Assembly: GCA_024641965.1 (NCBI GenBank)
Contig: JAHECC010000007.1
Location: forward strand, 1 to 49,298
DNA: 49,298 bases
Source: Rubrivivax sp.
GTDB lineage: Bacteria; Pseudomonadota; Gammaproteobacteria; Burkholderiales; Burkholderiaceae_C
Direction: 5' to 3'
This document shows positions 46,869-49,298 of the stretch, piece by piece (position 1 is the stretch's first letter; every line of letters begins with the position of its first letter). A program made the translations under genes and the position numbers. The notes beneath the pieces are model-generated. The model worked only from the letters and a program-made list of their open reading frames with translations. It was not told where the DNA came from and searched no databases.

Positions 46869-47552
46869 TCAAAGGAAGCACTCCGCACGCGCCTTGGCCG
46901 TGACATCACGCCAGCGTGACAAGCGGGTCACCGGGTCGCCCGCGCCGGCCATGCCTACACCCTGCCACAAACCGTCGCTGTTGAAGCTGAACACCGGTGT
47001 CAGATCGGTGCGCTGCGAGGCCGGCACGATGCGGTCGACCAGGTTGTCGGGGATCAGCGGTTCGCTCTGCCCATCGGTGTAGTAGGCCTGCACCATGTGC
47101 GCCTGCAAGCGACCGTCGAGCTGGGCGCGCACGTACACCCGTCGCAATCGGGTGACGGCCACACCCGCGGCCAGGAGGCTGGAATACTTGCCGATGGCGT
47201 AGTCCTCGCAATCGCCCTGCCCCTTGTTCAATGCTTCCAACAGGCTGGCCCGGCAGTCCACCAGGCCCCAGACCTGTTCGTCCGTGATGAAGGTGATGCG
47301 CTGGTTGCAGAACAGATTGATGCCACGCAACTGCCCGCCGACGTCGCCATCCTGCGTGATCAGCAACAGCGGCCGCAGCTCGCGCAGCGCGGCCTCGGCA
47401 TGCGGTTCGAGACGCGCTGTGCTGCGCTGCAGGCGCTGCGCGTCCGCTGTCTGCGCTGCCGTGGCCAGGGCGAAGCCCATCGCGGCTGCGATCAGACAGC
47501 ACAAGAGCGCCTGCAAGGCGCGTCTCCTCGGGACTTGGCGCGGAATGCACAA
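46869..47552 (-). CDS. lapG: LapG-like periplasmic cysteine protease (transglutaminase-like)
   Basis: LapG cuts large LapA-type adhesins near their N-terminus and releases biofilm cells. This 227-aa protein has a signal peptide (about residues 1-38) and a bacterial transglutaminase-like domain. The triad is Cys115 (GQGDCEDYAIGKY), His152 (AHMVQAYY) and Asp169 (LIPDNLVDRI). The C-to-H and C-to-D spacings (37 and 54) equal those of Pseudomonas LapG (C135, H172, D189). The start is weak: the first open start is TTG at 47552 with no clear Shine-Dalgarno. The adhesin itself is not in the window. Confidence 0.9.
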   Translation of the reverse strand: MCIPRQVPRRRALQALLCCLIAAAMGFALATAAQTADAQRLQRSTARLEPHAEAALRELRPLLLITQDGDVGGQLRGINLFCNQRITFITDEQVWGLVDCRASLLEALNKGQGDCEDYAIGKYSSLLAAGVAVTRLRRVYVRAQLDGRLQAHMVQAYYTDGQSEPLIPDNLVDRIVPASQRTDLTPVFSFNSDGLWQGVGMAGAGDPVTRLSRWRDVTAKARAECFL

Positions 47553-47651
47553 GATGTAGGCAGGGCCGGAGCCCGAAGCGCGCCGCCCGCGGCGCGCAGC
47601 CGGTCGGCACTAGGCCTTGTGCATCGACCCCCGCGCAGCCGACTTGAGCCC

Positions 47652-47692
47652 GCTGCCAGTCAGACGGCAGCGCGCAGCGTGCCAAGGGCACG
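47652..47692. terminator. Two adjacent hairpins between lpdA and lapG
   Basis: GCTGCC/GGCAGC (47652-47657, 47666-47671; loop AGTCAGAC) and CGTGCC-AAG-GGCACG (47678-47692) lie just after the lpdA stop on the minus strand. They probably end the lpdA transcript and separate it from lapG. There is no T-run, so termination could be Rho-dependent or the hairpins may simply stabilise the mRNA end. Confidence 0.4.
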
Positions 47693-47721
47693 CCTGCACG
47701 CAGTGCACTTCCCGCCAGGGG

Positions 47722-49298
47722 CTACTTGCGTGCCGGCGGCAGGTCGGTACAGCTGCCGTGCGCCACCTCGGCCGCCATGCCGATGCTTTCGCCCAGCGTC
47801 GGGTGCGGGTGGATGGTCTTGCCGATGTCCACCTCGTCGGCCCCCATCTCGATGGCCAGCGCCACCTCGCCGATCATGTCCCCGGCATGCGTGCCGACGA
47901 TGCCGCCGCCGACGACACGGTGGCTGTTCGCATCGAACAGCAGCTTGGTGAAGCCCTCGTCGCGGCCGTTCGCAATGGCCCGGCCCGAAGCCGTCCACGG
48001 GAACAGGCCCTTCTTGATCTTGATGCCCTGCGCCTTGGCCTCGTCCTCTGTCAGGCCGACCCAAGCGACTTCGGGGTCGGTGTAGGCCACGCTCGGGATG
48101 ACGCGCGCATCGAACATCGCCTTGCTGTCGCCCGAGGCCACCTCGGCCGCGACATGCGCCTCGTGCACCGCCTTGTGCGCCAGCATCGGCTGGCCAACGA
48201 TGTCGCCGATGGCGAAGATGTGCGCGACGTTGGTGCGCATTTGCTGGTCGACCGGGATGAAGCCGCGTTCGTTGACCGCCACGCCGGCCTTGTCGGCGCC
48301 GATCTTCCTGCCGTTCGGGCTTCGCCCCACCGCCTGCAGCACCAGATCGTAGAGCTGCGGCTCCTTCGGCGCGTTGTCGCCCTCGAACTTGACCAGGATG
48401 CCATCGGCGGTGGCCGCGGCGCCGACGGTCTTGGTCTTGAGCATGACGTGGTCGAAGCGCGGCGCGTTCATCTTCTGCCACACCTTGACCAGGTCGCGGT
48501 CGGCGCCCAGCATCAGGCCGTCGAGCATCTCGACCACGTCGAGCCGGGCGCCGAGCGTGGAATACACCGTGCCCATCTCCAGACCGATGATGCCGCCACC
48601 GACGATGAGCATGCGTTTCGGCGAACCGCGCATCTGCAACGCGCCGGTGGAATCGACGATGCGCGGGTCATCCGGCAGGAAGGGCAGACGCATGGCCTGC
48701 GAACCGGCGGCGATGATGCACTGCTTGAAGCGGATGGTCTGCGACTTGCCGGTCTTGTCCTGCGCCTCGCCCTGCGTCTCTTCCACCTGCACATGAAACG
48801 GGTCGAGGAAACTGCCGTAGCCGCGAACCACCGTGACCTTGCGCATCTTGGCCATCGCGGCCAAGCCGCCGGTGAGCTTGCCCACCACCTTGTTCTTGTG
48901 CGCCAGCAGCTTGGCGGTGTCGACCGTGGGCGCAGCGAAGCTGACGCCCAGGTCCGCGAAATGCTTGACTTCGTCCATCACCGACGCCACGTGCAGCAGC
49001 GCCTTGCTGGGGATACAGCCGACGTTCAGGCACACGCCGCCGAGCGACGCGTAGCGCTCGACCAGCACCACCTTCATGCCCAGATCGGCGGCGCGGAAGG
49101 CGGCCGAATAGCCGCCCGGGCCGGCGCCCAGCACCAGCATGTCGCATTCCAGGTCGGCACCGCCGGCATGGCTGGCCGCGGGAGCGGCCGCAACCTGCGC
49201 CGGCGCCGAGGCCGCTGCCGGCGCCTTAGCTGCGGGCGACGGCGCGGGAGCGGCTGCCGCGGCGTCGGTTTCGAGCATCAGCAGCAGGCTGCCTTCAT
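47722..49298 (-). CDS. lpdA: Dihydrolipoyl dehydrogenase with N-terminal lipoyl domain (5' end outside window)
   Basis: This E3 enzyme reoxidises dihydrolipoamide of 2-oxoacid dehydrogenase complexes with FAD and NAD. The frame stays open to the window end and reads EGSLLLMLE before an Ala/Pro-rich linker. EGSLLLMLE is the end of a lipoyl domain, so the gene starts upstream of this strand's edge. The first internal Met (49278) is not the true start. The catalytic part has GAGPGGYSAAFRAADLG, the redox pair GGVCLNVGC, the NAD motif GGGIIGLEMG, FAIGDIVGQPMLAHKA and the C-terminal HPHPTLGE. Such fused E3 proteins are typical of betaproteobacterial pyruvate dehydrogenase operons. Confidence 0.94.
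   Translation of the reverse strand, partial: EGSLLLMLETDAAAAAPAPSPAAKAPAAASAPAQVAAAPAASHAGGADLECDMLVLGAGPGGYSAAFRAADLGMKVVLVERYASLGGVCLNVGCIPSKALLHVASVMDEVKHFADLGVSFAAPTVDTAKLLAHKNKVVGKLTGGLAAMAKMRKVTVVRGYGSFLDPFHVQVEETQGEAQDKTGKSQTIRFKQCIIAAGSQAMRLPFLPDDPRIVDSTGALQMRGSPKRMLIVGGGIIGLEMGTVYSTLGARLDVVEMLDGLMLGADRDLVKVWQKMNAPRFDHVMLKTKTVGAAATADGILVKFEGDNAPKEPQLYDLVLQAVGRSPNGRKIGADKAGVAVNERGFIPVDQQMRTNVAHIFAIGDIVGQPMLAHKAVHEAHVAAEVASGDSKAMFDARVIPSVAYTDPEVAWVGLTEDEAKAQGIKIKKGLFPWTASGRAIANGRDEGFTKLLFDANSHRVVGGGIVGTHAGDMIGEVALAIEMGADEVDIGKTIHPHPTLGESIGMAAEVAHGSCTDLPPARK

Overview
The window is about 49.3 kb of GC-rich, densely coding chromosome with housekeeping genes throughout. The gene content points to a Burkholderiales betaproteobacterium, probably near the Rubrivivax/Leptothrix/Methylibium group: EarP next to an EF-P carrying Arg32, phaC/phaB, a long single-chain PurL, a dihydrolipoyl dehydrogenase with an N-terminal lipoyl arm, LapD/LapG and sox genes. 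This placement is inferred from gene families and not from a tree. I see no phage, no intact insertion sequence and no CRISPR array.

Layout. 1-0.99 kb (minus strand): hupB, tRNA-Val(UAC), an intrinsic terminator, then the start of ppiD. 0.99-5.6 kb (minus): uvrC, pgsA, an EamA transporter and a tartrate/D-malate-type dehydrogenase, the last three linked by 4-nt stop/start overlaps. 5.6-10.5 kb (plus): earP and efp (a protein rhamnosyltransferase and its target), a VOC protein, a DUF3445 haem protein and an unusual mnmC. 10.5-11.4 kb (minus): a small basic protein and rpiA. 11.5-17.1 kb (plus): pyrD, then a tight trio that looks like human SCCPDH, a long-chain acyl-CoA synthetase and human ILVBL/HACL2. 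17.2-24.8 kb is mixed accessory content: GST, methyltransferase, alpha/beta hydrolase, a ~300-bp gene-free stretch, a DUF1624 acyltransferase, a PECR-like SDR, a thioesterase, a quinone reductase, a membrane protein, an XRE regulator and thrH.

24.8-29.4 kb (minus) is the most unusual block: six genes with overlapping or nearly overlapping ends encode a two-subunit xanthine-dehydrogenase-family molybdenum hydroxylase followed by SoxX, SoxY, SoxZ and SoxA. SoxB and SoxCD are absent, and the SoxY carrier tail is non-canonical. 29.5-39.2 kb returns to core functions: purL (minus), then map, glnD, mnmH and two membrane proteins (plus). 39.3-44.3 kb: phaB and phaC (minus), a small membrane protein (plus), pgeF, a zeta-class GST isomerase and a FAH-family hydrolase (minus). 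44.4-49.3 kb: a NUDIX hydrolase (plus), then lapD and lapG, a c-di-GMP switch for biofilm adhesin release (minus), and lpdA, cut by the window end (minus).

Functional links: EarP acts on EF-P; MnmC and MnmH both act on the tRNA wobble uridine; PhaC and PhaB make polyhydroxyalkanoate; LapD sequesters LapG; the GST isomerase and FAH hydrolase fit consecutive ring-cleavage steps; the acyl-CoA synthetase and HACL2-like lyase could form a fatty-acid alpha-oxidation module. Most functions are family assignments read by eye, without database searches.
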